64,000 nt of DNA from the NCBI RefSeq assembly GCF_032854445.1, contig NC_088300.1:1922001-1986000 (forward strand). Direction: 5' to 3'. A model generated the notes under the pieces. It saw only the letters and a list, made by a program, of their open reading frames with translations. It ran no database searches and was not told where the DNA came from. This DNA is from Liolophura sinensis (taxonomy: Eukaryota > Mollusca > Polyplacophora > Chitonida > Chitonidae). The translations under genes were made by a program, and so were the position numbers. Shown here piece after piece: positions 13,259 to 32,900 of this stretch (position 1 is the first letter of the stretch; each line of letters begins with the position of its first letter).

Positions 13259-15773
13259 TCAAACTCTTATAAACGAACACCAGCTTAACACATTACGGGT
13301 TGCTGACCAGTCACTGATTTAGGAATCAGAGACTGCATTCATCTGTAGTGTACCAGGTATGTTCATTCTGGAAATAACACACAAATGAATAGTCACTCGA
13401 CAGGGAATAAATTTCTATATCTATATTTTGTTCACATTCTTGACTATACATGTAGTTAAAGTAAGCTTAAACTTTAGTTTTAACATTATTCACTAAGTAT
13501 CCTTATCCACAATGCTCATGGTTAAAATTCCCTATGCAGTCAACAATGAAATTAATATGTACAACATACTTGCAGTGTCACTGATTAATGAATTACAGTC
13601 AGAACACATTCTAGCCAGAACACCCCCTCTATATAATGCATGCTTAAGCTAGCTACATGTTTTGTGATGTATGCCTCTGTATGGATTCTATGTGTTCTAT
13701 ATACATATGGCCTATAAATGTTGCTATATGTTGCTATGGTAAAATACACATTTATAAATTATTTCTGAACTTTAAAGTTTCTGAACTGATTGCATATAAA
13801 CATGATTGTTGATGTATAGAGAAATGAACAGAGAATATCTGATATTTTTGACAAAGATTACACAGTTAGTCGTATTGATATTTGTCACATACTTTCAAAA
13901 ATACCTAGGCTTATAGGAACGCGTACATGACACTCGCTGACTGACCAGTATTGTTGTTGTAGACCGTCAACTGCAAACATGTTGGATCTCTGCCGTTTAG
14001 GTATAGGGTGTTTAGATAGCAGGCATTCTTGCTAGAGGGTTTCTTGACCTGATCCCCTAATTAATTATAGTAATTAATGCAGTCAAAGTATCAGTATGCA
14101 CACATTACAAATACATGTATATTACTGCTGCAAGCATTGGCAGAATGAAAAGCTGAAAATATGACAATACCATTCAGCTACTGACTCACAAAATGTCACA
14201 CCGAGAAGGTAACTGGGACTTACCATATATTCCTGGGAAAGTCGATTCAAATCTTTTTAAAGCTCTTTCTTCAGAATGCCACCACTATATCACAGAGATT
14301 CCTACTGTTCAGTGCGACCTCAGTAGTCAATAGGCACACCCTCTTTTCTTGACATAACCAACAATGACAAATGCGCTGGCTGAACCATCTGTAGTTTGCT
14401 GATAGTTACAACACCGACAGGTTGTAACACGTTTAAAAAAACGGAGGGAAGCCTACCAGCTTTAGTTTAGGTCGAGTTAAACACAACGCAGACACCGCAC
14501 GGTCCGATTAATTATTAAGGATTCCTTCCACTTCTCACTGATGTTATTGTTTGCCACTTAGTGCGAAAGGTGAATTGCAAAGGTAGACTCTTGTATGGCT
14601 ATGGGTGGTGCGCTATAAAACAAAACAATTTACGTGGCCCGTTGTCAGCTAATTCAAACAACAACAACGATTCGTGTACCAACTTGTTCCCCATGTGTCC
14701 TTCATCGATGGAGTTTACCTTTAGTTACCTAATTAGGTACCTTACCGTTTACTACACTACAGACACAGCGTGTTACATTACATCCCACAGTTTTCATGCT
14801 CGCGTGAAAACAAATACAGTAGTATCAAACAAGCTGTGTTTGGATCTATCATAAAGTAAACGAAAATCGAAACAACCGCTCTTTCCGGAAGCGAAGAGTT
14901 GTCGAATAAGAAGCTCAGTGATTGGTTAAAACTAGGTTGAAAGTTGACAGACTCACGTAAATAAACCCACGTGGTTATAATAATGAATGGATAGATTAAC
15001 TGGAGAGTACCAGTTTTTTTTTTCAAGACAACAACAAAAGAAAACATACTGTTGCAGCAATGGTTAACATATAGCTGTACATACCATCTCGATGGAATGT
15101 GAATTCAGCTCCACCAAGAAACATCATTGTTATTGACATAATAAAAATGGCCCTGTTGAAAAATCTCACCTATAAAACTTTTAATTAAAAATATACTTGA
15201 TACCAGATTTGCAAAGTTTGAACAGATAACGTGATTTCTGGGGATTTTCTTGGATATATACAAATTCAATTCTCATGCAACATGTGTATGAATACCTCTC
15301 AGCCTGCCACATGCAGCACCATATAATCACCATATCAGTGCTGGTATCAGACAACACACATTTCCTACATGTTGGGGTTTACAAGGGTCCCGCGTTCAGA
15401 TATCTTTGTGACTCAATTAAAAATTATGGTCAATGATAAATTAACACGCGACACTGTGTATACATTGTAAGTCATCCACAAAACATCATTAACAATCATT
15501 CTATTTGCCTGTAGCTCCACGAAAATTATGACATAAACAAATGACCAAATGCCAATAGGTGACACTGTTGTTTCCGATTCCATCTTAGTGAAGACCGTGA
15601 GCATTATCTTCTAAACTGAATAAGAAGAATTTCCAAAGTAACTGGAGTACTGAATCAAAAAAATGCTACCTTTGAAGTAAATATTGTGTTCAGTAACAAA
15701 TAAGTTATCATGTGATTCTCAAGTCAGTAGATCTAACACAACTTCCAGTATTGGCAATTCTGTTTTTTTTTTA

Positions 15774-15774
<1 letters not shown>

Positions 15775-15818
<44 letters not shown>

Positions 15819-15819
15819 T
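15775..15819. repeat. (AAT)n microsatellite
   Basis: About 15 uninterrupted AAT/ATA triplets preceded by a T-run and followed by ATTA-rich sequence. Confidence 0.95.
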
Positions 15820-16037
15820 AATTATAATTATTATCATTCTTACAATGTGTTATTATGTTTATTTTTCTGTTAGCTGTTTTAATGGCAGTGACCTCATTCT
15901 TCAATAAACTTCATGATTTACTTTTTTGTAACTTTTTTAATCATGTCACCTTATGGAGCTATTCCAGATAACAGCATTTATGAAACAAGTTCAATTAATA
16001 TGATCTGCGACCATTATTCACAGTATATTATAGTACA

Positions 16038-16165
16038 GGTATTTATTTATTTATTTCTTTATTTATTTATTTGATTGATGTTTTACGTCGTACTCCAGAA
16101 TATTTCACTTATGCGACAACGGCCAGCATTATGGTGGGAGGAAAATGGAAAGAGCCCGGGGGAAA
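16038..16165 (+). mobile_element. SINE-like fragment
   Basis: (ATTT)n head, then 'TTGATTGATGTTTTACGTCG', 'TACTCCAGAATATTTCACTT', 'CCAGCATTATGGTGGGAGGA' and 'GAGCCCGGGGGAAA'. It is the best forward match in the window to the dispersed family and ends abruptly at about 16165. Confidence 0.7.
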
Positions 16166-16478
16166 TATATTATAGTACAATGTATATCATAGTCCCAGAT
16201 ATGACTTCCAAAGTTTTACAAAAGTTGTACCTCATCTAATGTAAGTGTATGTAAGTAGATCCAACCTTGTGGGCATGCTATACATTGTTATGCAACAGTT
16301 CAGTTAAACAAAACATTGAACTTTGATAGTTGATTAATAAAAAAAATACGTCCGACTTTTAATTTTTCAAGGTGCTTTGATTGAAGTGCCCTTTCAGTGA
16401 GTACCCAAGCACGTAATAAGATTGATCTTTGTGATGTACACAAGGTTGTCTCCCCTCTAAGAGTTCTCTAGAACGAAG

Positions 16479-16499
16479 TGACGTCAGTGGTTGGCGGGA
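16479..16499. promoter_or_regulatory. CRE plus E2F-like cluster, candidate RAD51/CEP128 promoter element
   Basis: A perfect CRE palindrome 'TGACGTCA' (16479-16486) lies 4 bp before 'TTGGCGGGA' (16491-16499), which fits the E2F core. The spot is about 2 kb upstream of the RAD51 start and 3.2 kb from the CEP128 start. RAD51 is E2F-regulated in vertebrates. A donor-like 'CAGAG|GTGCGT' near 16652 could end a 5' untranslated RAD51 exon. The motifs are seen; their function is inferred. Confidence 0.4.
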
Positions 16500-16569
16500 T
16501 ACGCGACTTTCCTCTTCCCAGAAACAGGGATCGTTGCTCATAATTTCACGTCTAGTGCACAGTATATAC

Positions 16570-18523
16570 CCTATACCGTTTTTTTCTTTGTTACAGTTTG
16601 AACTTTCATCATTAATTTTGTTAGCTGTGTGTTTACTTTGTTGGAAAACTACAGAGGTGCGTATTTCGCCCGAAGTTTGTAATCCTACACCATAGACTGT
16701 GGTTAAGTCGGATTACGAAACTTATAAGTGACAGCGTTGTCTGGCACTGAGATTTTGTTGTCTTCTTTCTGTTCGATTGACTACCAAAAACTGAAACGTT
16801 AGTTCTTACACTTGATGTGAGGCAAAAAAATGAAATGACCAAAAGTTACTCTTGGTCGTGGATGACTGTGTTTGTTTTTATATTTCTGCGAGCCCCAGTC
16901 CAACATAGAAAATGTAAACATAGTCATTCAGTGCTAACTGTGGCAGGAAATAAATAATCTTTGAAGATATCAGCCATGTTGTCATCAGTCCTACTGTAAA
17001 GTGTTAAAGAGACTACACCGGAGAATTTTGGCATTGTGATTGGTATATATCTTGAAATAATAAAGTAGCTTTGCATGCTGTAGATGTAAAATAAGCATTT
17101 GAAGACAAGTTAGAATAGAAAACCCTGTTTTTCTGTAGTCTTGCAACTTCACTCTAATATTATTTTGAAGTCACTATGGTAGTGTCATGCAGCCTTATAT
17201 TTAGTTATCTGGAAGTAGTGCCAGCGTTCTGCCAACTTGTGACTCAGGCATTTATAGTGTGTCTCCTGTGGAAGTTCAGACCTCCACAGATATGCGCGCT
17301 ACAATTTTGGCGGCCTCACCCTTATTCATTAGTAGCCTGTCGGTCTCGAAGATCATTGTCCCACGTTAAAACGAAACCAAAATGTAATGGTGACCATCCC
17401 TTTTTTGAGCAATGACTTGTACTTGTAGCATTTGGCTCCATTTAAAATTTTACAAAACGAAAAAATTGCTTAGGCTTGACCACATAGCTGGAGTACGGTT
17501 TTCACTAATAGTTCAGATTTGTGTCAGTGAAATATTGCAGCAGCTAATGTAGGGTTCAAGATGAACTGTGTTGGGGTGAGAAAAATGTTCACTGAGAACA
17601 CTCCACCCACGGGAGGTGACATTGTTTAGACTCACCACCGCCATCATTGTTAGGTTTTGTTTTAATGAAAGACGATGATCTTCAAAAAGCAGCAGGCTGC
17701 TCAGGAATGAAGATGAGGATTTTTAGCATGCATATTTGTGCAGGTCTGTACTTTCGCAGCAAATATTAGATAAGTACCTTAGGCACGAAGAGACAGAACT
17801 CTGCCCGTACACCAAGAAAATTAAATGGAATGTTGTATAATTCTGCCTTTAGGAAGAGCTATACACTAGAGCTCTGGATGACTGTTGGCTTTTTTATAGT
17901 TGGAGGACTCATATAAGGTGGACCATTATCAAAACTGTCAATGAAGAATATACATGTGACGATTATGGCATCATTTTTCTTGCAAATACGACAACAAGAT
18001 GATGCACATAGTTCAGTCTTTCTGTGACATCTTCCTTTCACAAGCAGTCCTCTTTTGCCGATACATCCACAAGTGGTGATGGCTGTTAATTTTCATGCAT
18101 GCATTAACTTTTTTGGTTCAGGTCAAAACAGAACTACTAAAATAATCTATTATTGTGTTAAAATGGAATATCGCAAGGTATAGAATGTGATATTTTTTTG
18201 AAAATGCATGAGTTAGATATTGGAGGAAAACTACACAAATTTCAGTTTGAATTGATTAAGCAGAAATTTTGCGATAGGCCACAGGTATAGTCTATCAGTT
18301 GAAATGACGGTGTAACTGGATGAGACCTCTGTGGAAAATATAACAGCATGAGATCTCTGTTGAAAATAATAGTGAAGTGAGCGATATATTTGTAATAATT
18401 TTGTAATAATGGTTGTAATCTGTTGTTATCTACAACAAAGACTATTGCTTAAAATGGGCAATGTTAATATGTTCAAAATGTGGTTAATATTTCCCAGAAT
18501 AAGCTTTCCATATCTCAGTCGCC
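16570..18523. other. RAD51 5' flank, probably 5' untranslated intron
   Basis: No coding exon seen. Acceptor-like 'TTCCCAG' (about 18490) and 'TCTCAG' (about 18518) lie just before the RAD51 start codon, so the ATG exon probably has an upstream non-coding exon within this interval. Confidence 0.4.
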
Positions 18524-26630
<8,107 letters not shown>

Positions 26631-27015
26631 GTCTTTGAATAGACACTGCAATCTCTTTATCATTTGGTCGAAGCTGCTCACCTGGTATGAGTCTTACCAG
26701 TACTTCTAGACCCAGATCTGCAAGGAGGAGGAATCAAATACACCATATAAACAAACAAAAAAAAAACAAAATGTTTACTGGTACTATCTAATAATTTGTT
26801 TGATTAGACATGACAAAACAAGATAGTATTGGGCTTTTATTTCATTCGAGCCATTGCAGTGTACTTTATTACCATGATGCTATTATGGATGTGTTAAAAT
26901 GAACGTACTTGACCTTTTGTATTAAATGTCTGCTCTTCTCTAAATTATCTTGTGATGCTGTGACTGCTTGTATAATTCACACCCACATTTCCACATGAAC
27001 ATCAAAACACATTGT

Positions 27016-27021
27016 AATAAA
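27016..27021 (+). terminator. Candidate RAD51 polyadenylation signal
   Basis: AATAAA 386 bp after the RAD51 stop. Further AATAAA hexamers occur near 27322 and 27909, so which is used is open. Confidence 0.4.
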
Positions 27022-27130
27022 CAGATCAGCAGTTTGCTGCTCAGCTGTAATGTTGTCAAAAAGGCACCTTCAAGCTTGTATCATGGGATCAGCTACTGTG
27101 AGTGGTAACTGTTGATGGGGGACACATTTG

Positions 27131-27262
27131 TTGGTCTGTGTCACTTTTCAACACACCAATGAATTGGGCTGTTGATTGCCACCTGGGCGAGCATTGTGTA
27201 AACAAATGGCAATCTGTAAACCAGTCATTCGGGGTATTAAAAACATACAGCATAGACAGGGA
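27131..27262. repeat. Imperfect inverted repeat, arms about 55-65 bp
   Basis: The left arm contains 'CACCAATGAATTGGGCTG' and 'TTGATTGCCACC'. The complement of the right arm contains 'CCCCGAATGACTGGTTTA' and 'CAGATTGCCATT'. The arms pair around a centre near 27195. As a side effect, the frames read on the two strands resemble each other (FNTPMNWAVDCHL against FNTPNDWFTDCHL). It could be a foldback MITE remnant or a hairpin in an extended RAD51 3' UTR. Confidence 0.6.
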
Positions 27263-29906
27263 TTGGCTAACAGTAGAGACAAGATTTCCTGGGTTAAGGA
27301 CTACAGCCTTGGTCACACATGAATAAATGCACTATACTTAAAATTCATAGTAGCTTAGGCTTGCCTATCAGCCAGTCAGTGATGTAAATACTTTATTTAA
27401 GAAACAAATCCAGTTTTATAAATAATCCATTTTGTTTGTTAGATAACGGTAAAACACTAAGTTCATTGGTCAGTAAGTTAAGCCGTCATGCAAAGTCAGT
27501 TTCATCATAATGAATTTAATATGGGTACCCATATTACCTGTAATGAGTTACAGGTCAAGTTTGGTGTAGGTCAGTACACAACTACATTGCTTTGAGTTAC
27601 AGAAAAAATGACGTCAATCATTAGACCAGATTTTCTGATTTAATCGCGTTTCACCACTGACAGAAAGTTGAGAGTATTCTCCTTCTGTCAAGAGGACAGG
27701 GATTTGTACATTTACATGTAGCAGTGTGCTCTCTTCAAAAAGTGCCTTTTGTTTTATTGTGAAATTGTGCTTCATTAATTTAGTAAGTCAAACATACACC
27801 TGTAGGGTAGACACAGGTACATGTACCGTAGCTAAGATGGTTTTGTCATAGCTTATCGATCTCCAAGTTTCTGATAGAATTTTGTTTTTTCTGTACATAT
27901 GTACATAAAATAAACTATTACAAAAACATTAAGAAGTCTTGTCTGACTATACTTTGTAATTTAAAAAGAAAAAAAATTCTAAGTGGCGTTGCCAGCTTTC
28001 TTGGTGGTTTATGCCATGGTTAATTTATGTGCAAATGCATGCTTCTGACACCCTTCACAGGCTGATTGTAAACCTTGCCTCCAAGTATTCAGCTGCTGGT
28101 TCGCCTCCAAGTGTTCGTCATGTACCTGACAAGGTGTGATTTCTCTTGCACTGTTTTCTCCACCTAAATCCTGATCTCGACATATGAAATGGATTTTAAA
28201 TCTGAATATGGCCCTGAAGACCAGCAAAATGGATACAATACAATTTGCAGACATGCAAAGATTGGAAATTGTCACTTAGCATTGTTTTGATAATTTTTTT
28301 CTCAAAGCAGAAAGCAATCACCAGTGATGAGATTTTTAGTACCATGTCAGTCAAAAGACATGCTGCAATTATGCACAAGACTTAAAAGCCCACAGACGCA
28401 CTACCTTAAATTTCATCCAGGACTAACTTGCCCATATTCCCTGTTGTGGAGAGTTCCATTAATTTTAGAAAGGTGTTTTGAGGTTTGCTTTAGACATATT
28501 ACATTTAGTGCATATAATGTGCCTCCTTGTTGCAGGACAGATATTCACCGCTCTTTTATCTAGTGCTGCTTCACCAAGACCCCTTACCGAAGGCAAGTAA
28601 GTCGTCCCGCCCGAGCCATTATACTGATACGGGTCAAGCACTCGTTGCACTATTCCCTTCATGCTGAACGCCAATCAAGGAAGTTACAACTTCCTCTTTC
28701 AAGGTGACTCAGCCCAGGATTGACCCTGGATCTACTGCTCCTTATTACAGTGTGATACAAATGGCAAGAGTATGAACCGGCTGGGCATCAAATGATAGTT
28801 CAAAATTTCTCAAGTTTTTTTGGCAAGACACAAAGCAATCAACAAACAGGTGCTGATGCTCATAAAACACAAGATGAATGCCAAGATATAAAAATTTTTG
28901 ATTTATTTTAGTGTACACATTCAGAGCATAAATAATTCTGACAGTAATATGCAAATGTTTATATCAAGACGATGATCAAGATGACTGATGTAAACTGATT
29001 GATAGTGACCACAATACAGTTGTTCATCAAACCAAGGAAAATGAGCCCGCTGTTGGTTCATGTATGGTGCACCTTGATATATTTCTCATATCATGGATCA
29101 CCTGTATTTTTGGGCTCGCCTGTATTTCTGGGCTCACATTGTCCCACATATTACATGCAATGAATCATGAAATTACATTATACAACACCTAAATCATTAT
29201 ATTTATCCTCTTTTCACCAGATTTAGCTGTGAATCCTCATTGGCAGAGGTTATTATGGCATTCAGTCTACTTCCTAAATAAGCCAGCATCAGCTTCCTAC
29301 TGTATAATTTTGTCTGTGCCTGTTGTCCAGGGTAATGTTGCAGGCATGTTTACAGAACTGTAATAAGTTGTTACGGAGTTACATATAGGCAGAGGTAAAC
29401 AGTAGAACACATGTGTGACCTGGAACATTGACAGTGATTTAATCAGCTTTGAACAGCATTCACTGTTCAGTTTTAGGTAGTACAGTTGTACGCCATGCAT
29501 GTCAACAGTATGTAACTGTTTTGCCGTCAAGCAGAGAATTGCATGCTTTTCTCAAGGGTTAATCACATATACATTACTGGCAGGCACCAGTGTTGATGCA
29601 CTTTGTGAACAGACTGTAAACCAGGACTGGGCAACTGCTTCTATCTACACTGTACGATGCACTGACTGCAGCAGGGGTAATTCTGATGGCAAACTGAGGG
29701 GGTATTACACAGAGCAGAAAATCTCTCTGCCTAGGTACATGTACTCTGTCCATTGTGATTATGTTGTACATTATGACCTCTTGTTCACAGATGTCTCCAT
29801 TAAACATCAGTGTCTTCTGTATGCTAATGTCTCAGTTGTAAACAAGCCGATTTAATGATTTAACTGAAGTCTTGACTCAATCCTCAGGGAGCTGCACATA
29901 TAAGCC
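27263..29906. other. Convergent RAD51/POLA2 intergenic DNA
   Basis: No coding exon recognised between the RAD51 3' end and the POLA2 stop. A minus-strand AATAAA (TTTATT near 28901 on the plus strand) is a candidate POLA2 polyadenylation signal, giving a 3' UTR of about 1 kb. The interval also holds a SINE-like repeat at 28570-28745. The overlapping open frames at 29499-29855 and 29574-29807 show no family motif. Confidence 0.5.
28570..28745 (+). mobile_element. Second SINE-like family
   Basis: 'CATTATACTGATACGGGTCA', 'TTCATGCTGAACGCCAATCA', 'AGGTGACTCAGCCCAGGATT' and 'GACCCTGGATCTACTGC' are a combination I recognise from a dispersed mollusc repeat whose copies end with a '...GATCGAACCC...' string. 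Only one copy is in the window, so dispersal is not shown here. Confidence 0.5.
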
Positions 29907-32900
29907 TCACACTCGTATCACTTGACCAGAGACCTCTACACCACGACTGTCGGTCTTGTCAGAGGGCTGCAGTCGTAGGCGGGCGTACGTGCCTCCCGTA
30001 TGACCTTTAGCTAGTCGCCCCGGGTTCACACAACAACATCCATCAATATCCTACAACAGCAGTAAACAATCACTGTAATATCTCAATATTAATTTTCTGT
30101 CAGTCTTGTTTTACCACGAGAGGACGCGCTGGAGAAAATCTAAAAAAGTATTCATCAAATCAAAACATTACATACAAACACGACCAATAAAAACATTACA
30201 TGCGAACACGACCAATAAAAACATTACATACTGTCACCACCAATAAAAACATTACATACGGACACAACCAATAAAAACCTTACATATGGACAAGACCAAT
30301 AAAAACATTCATACTGACATGACCAATAAAAACATTACATATGGATATGACCAATAAAAACATTACATACGGATATGACCAATAAGAACATTACATACTG
30401 ACATAACCAATAAAAACATTACATACTGACATAACCAATAAAAACCTGACATACGGACATAACCAATAAGAACCTTACATACGGACATGGCCAATAAAAA
30501 CATTACATACAGACATAACCAATAAAAACATTACATACTGTCACCACCAATAAAAACATTACATACGGACACAACCAATAAAAACCTTACATATGGACAA
30601 GACCAATAAAAACATTCATACTGACATGACCAATAAAAACCTTACATATGGACAAGACCAATAAAAACATTCATACTGACATGACCAATAAAAACATTAC
30701 ATATGGATATGACCAATAAAAACATTACATACGGATATGACCAATAAGAACATTACATACTGACATAACCAATAAAAACCTGACATACGGACATAACCAA
30801 TAAGAACCTTACATACGGACATGGCCAATAAAAACATTACATACGGACATAACCAATAAAAACATTACATACTGTCACCACCAATAAAAACATTACATAC
30901 GGACATGACCAATAAAAACATTACATACTGTCACCACCAATAAGAACCTGACATACGGACATGACCAATAAAAACCTGACATACGGACATAACCAATAAG
31001 AACCTTACATACGGACATGACCAATAAAAACATTACATACGGACATAACCAATAAAAACATTACATACTGTCACCACCAATAAAAACATTACATACGGAC
31101 ATAGCCAATAAGAACATTACATACGGACACAACCAATAAAAACATTACATACGGATATGACCAATAAGAACATTACATACGGACATAACCAATAAGAACC
31201 TTACATACAGACATGACCAATAAAACCATTACATACGGACATAACCAATAAAAACATTACATACTGTCACCACCAATAAAAACATTACATACGGACATGA
31301 CCAATAAAAACATTACATACTGTCACTACCAATAAAAACATCATACGGACAATAAAAACATTACATAGTGATATAACCAATAAAGTCAGTGTTCTATCAA
31401 GCAATGCCTTCGTAACTCTCTTTATTACCCTCAGGCCATTATCAGGGCACTGAGATAATTACATAGTGGGAATACAAAACCTGGCAAAAGGGAAATAAAT
31501 TACAATTCACCAGGACACCTAGAAACACTTTAACAACTAGACAAGACGTAGTTAACATATTATGCTAACCTTCTCATAACTCCAATGGTTGTATTTACAA
31601 ACATGCTATTTAATCCGTGTGATCTTTGTTGCGAATATAATATTGCCAGATATTTTTGTTCCTTTTGTCACTGAAGAAGTTACACTAAAAAATATAATGC
31701 TTTTCGTCACCTGCGCACTTTGACACTTATTACAAATTCATTCATACAAGTCGATACGTTTGTCCATCTGCCAACTTCTACAGGTGGTGAATGATTTGAT
31801 GTTTGAAAGTATAGTAAAGAAAGTAACAGTTGGCCAGGTAACGCGTAAAAGTATTTTACTAACTCAAATTTGGTCTTGATCTCCCTGTAAAAGTGGCCCT
31901 AGGGGGAGTATCTAATATCTTCTGTCCACTTTTTAATAAACAGATCCTGCAATCGTAGTCTGACACACTGTATCAGTTACTGTTATTGAGAAATATCTGA
32001 CTAGATTACACATCAGATAGTCCCAAATTGTCTAATAATAATTAGGGGTCCATGCTTGTATCCTGGCAGGACACCTCTTGAAATCATTCCTATTAGCATT
32101 ATTATTCTCTATGGGCAACTCGTAAAATTACAATATCTTGTAAAAATAAACAAATACACCGGTAAAGGTAAAAAAAAAACAAACTTTGGAATCTTAATGA
32201 ACAACATATGAAGCAAATTCTGGCCTTTCTGTGCTGTTTTACCAGTCACACGATTTAGCGGCCATTTTAAATTTTAATGATGAGCTAAAAAAATCTTCTT
32301 CTCCAATACGGCTAAACCTTTTGAGAAAAACTTTTCGTTTAATGTTCGTAGGTGGATCGCCTTACCCATATTGTAAAAAAGTCTGGTATGCACAAAAGGC
32401 CAAAACTGAGCAATAAACTTGGCTCAAAAATAGGTCAATTATTAAAACCATTTAAAAGAATTATTTTTGTTGTTTTCATGTTATGACCAAAAAAACCATC
32501 CAAAATTTGACTAAACCATTCTAACTAAATAACAGGAAAGCTTCATGCTAGACTGAATGAAACCATTGAGAATGGGGATCAACTTTGCAACAATGTATCC
32601 TTGTCTTTTGCTCTGAAGCATCAACTTTGCAACAATGTATCCTTGTCTTTTGCTTCGAAGCATCAACTTTGCAACAACGTATCCTTGTCTTTTGCTCCGA
32701 AGTATCAACTTTGCAACAATGTATCCTTGTCTTTTGCCCCAAAGCATCAACTTTGCAACAATGTATCCATGTCTTTTGCTCGGAAGCATCAACTTTGCAA
32801 CAATGTATTCTTATTGTCTTTTGCTCTGAGGCATCAACTTTGCAACAATGTATTGTTTCTGTCTTTTGGCTATCAGCAGAAGATCAAAGCCACCTATTCT

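Larger units (their letters stand above)
13259..16430. other. CEP128 5' flank and divergent intergenic DNA
   Basis: No coding exon recognised. It should hold 5' untranslated exons of CEP128, but they cannot be placed from sequence alone. An ETS-like 'CCGGAAG' occurs near 14885 and an (AAT)n microsatellite at 15775. The short open frames at 14561-14854 and 14778-15047 overlap on opposite strands and show no protein family signature. Confidence 0.5.

Noticed and set aside
27089-27326. Two antiparallel frames encoding similar peptides
   Set aside because: The similarity comes from an inverted repeat, not from two genes.
29499-29855. 118-codon plus-strand frame after RAD51
   Set aside because: Close to the POLA2 3' end, overlapped by a minus-strand frame of 77 codons, and without recognisable motifs or splice context.
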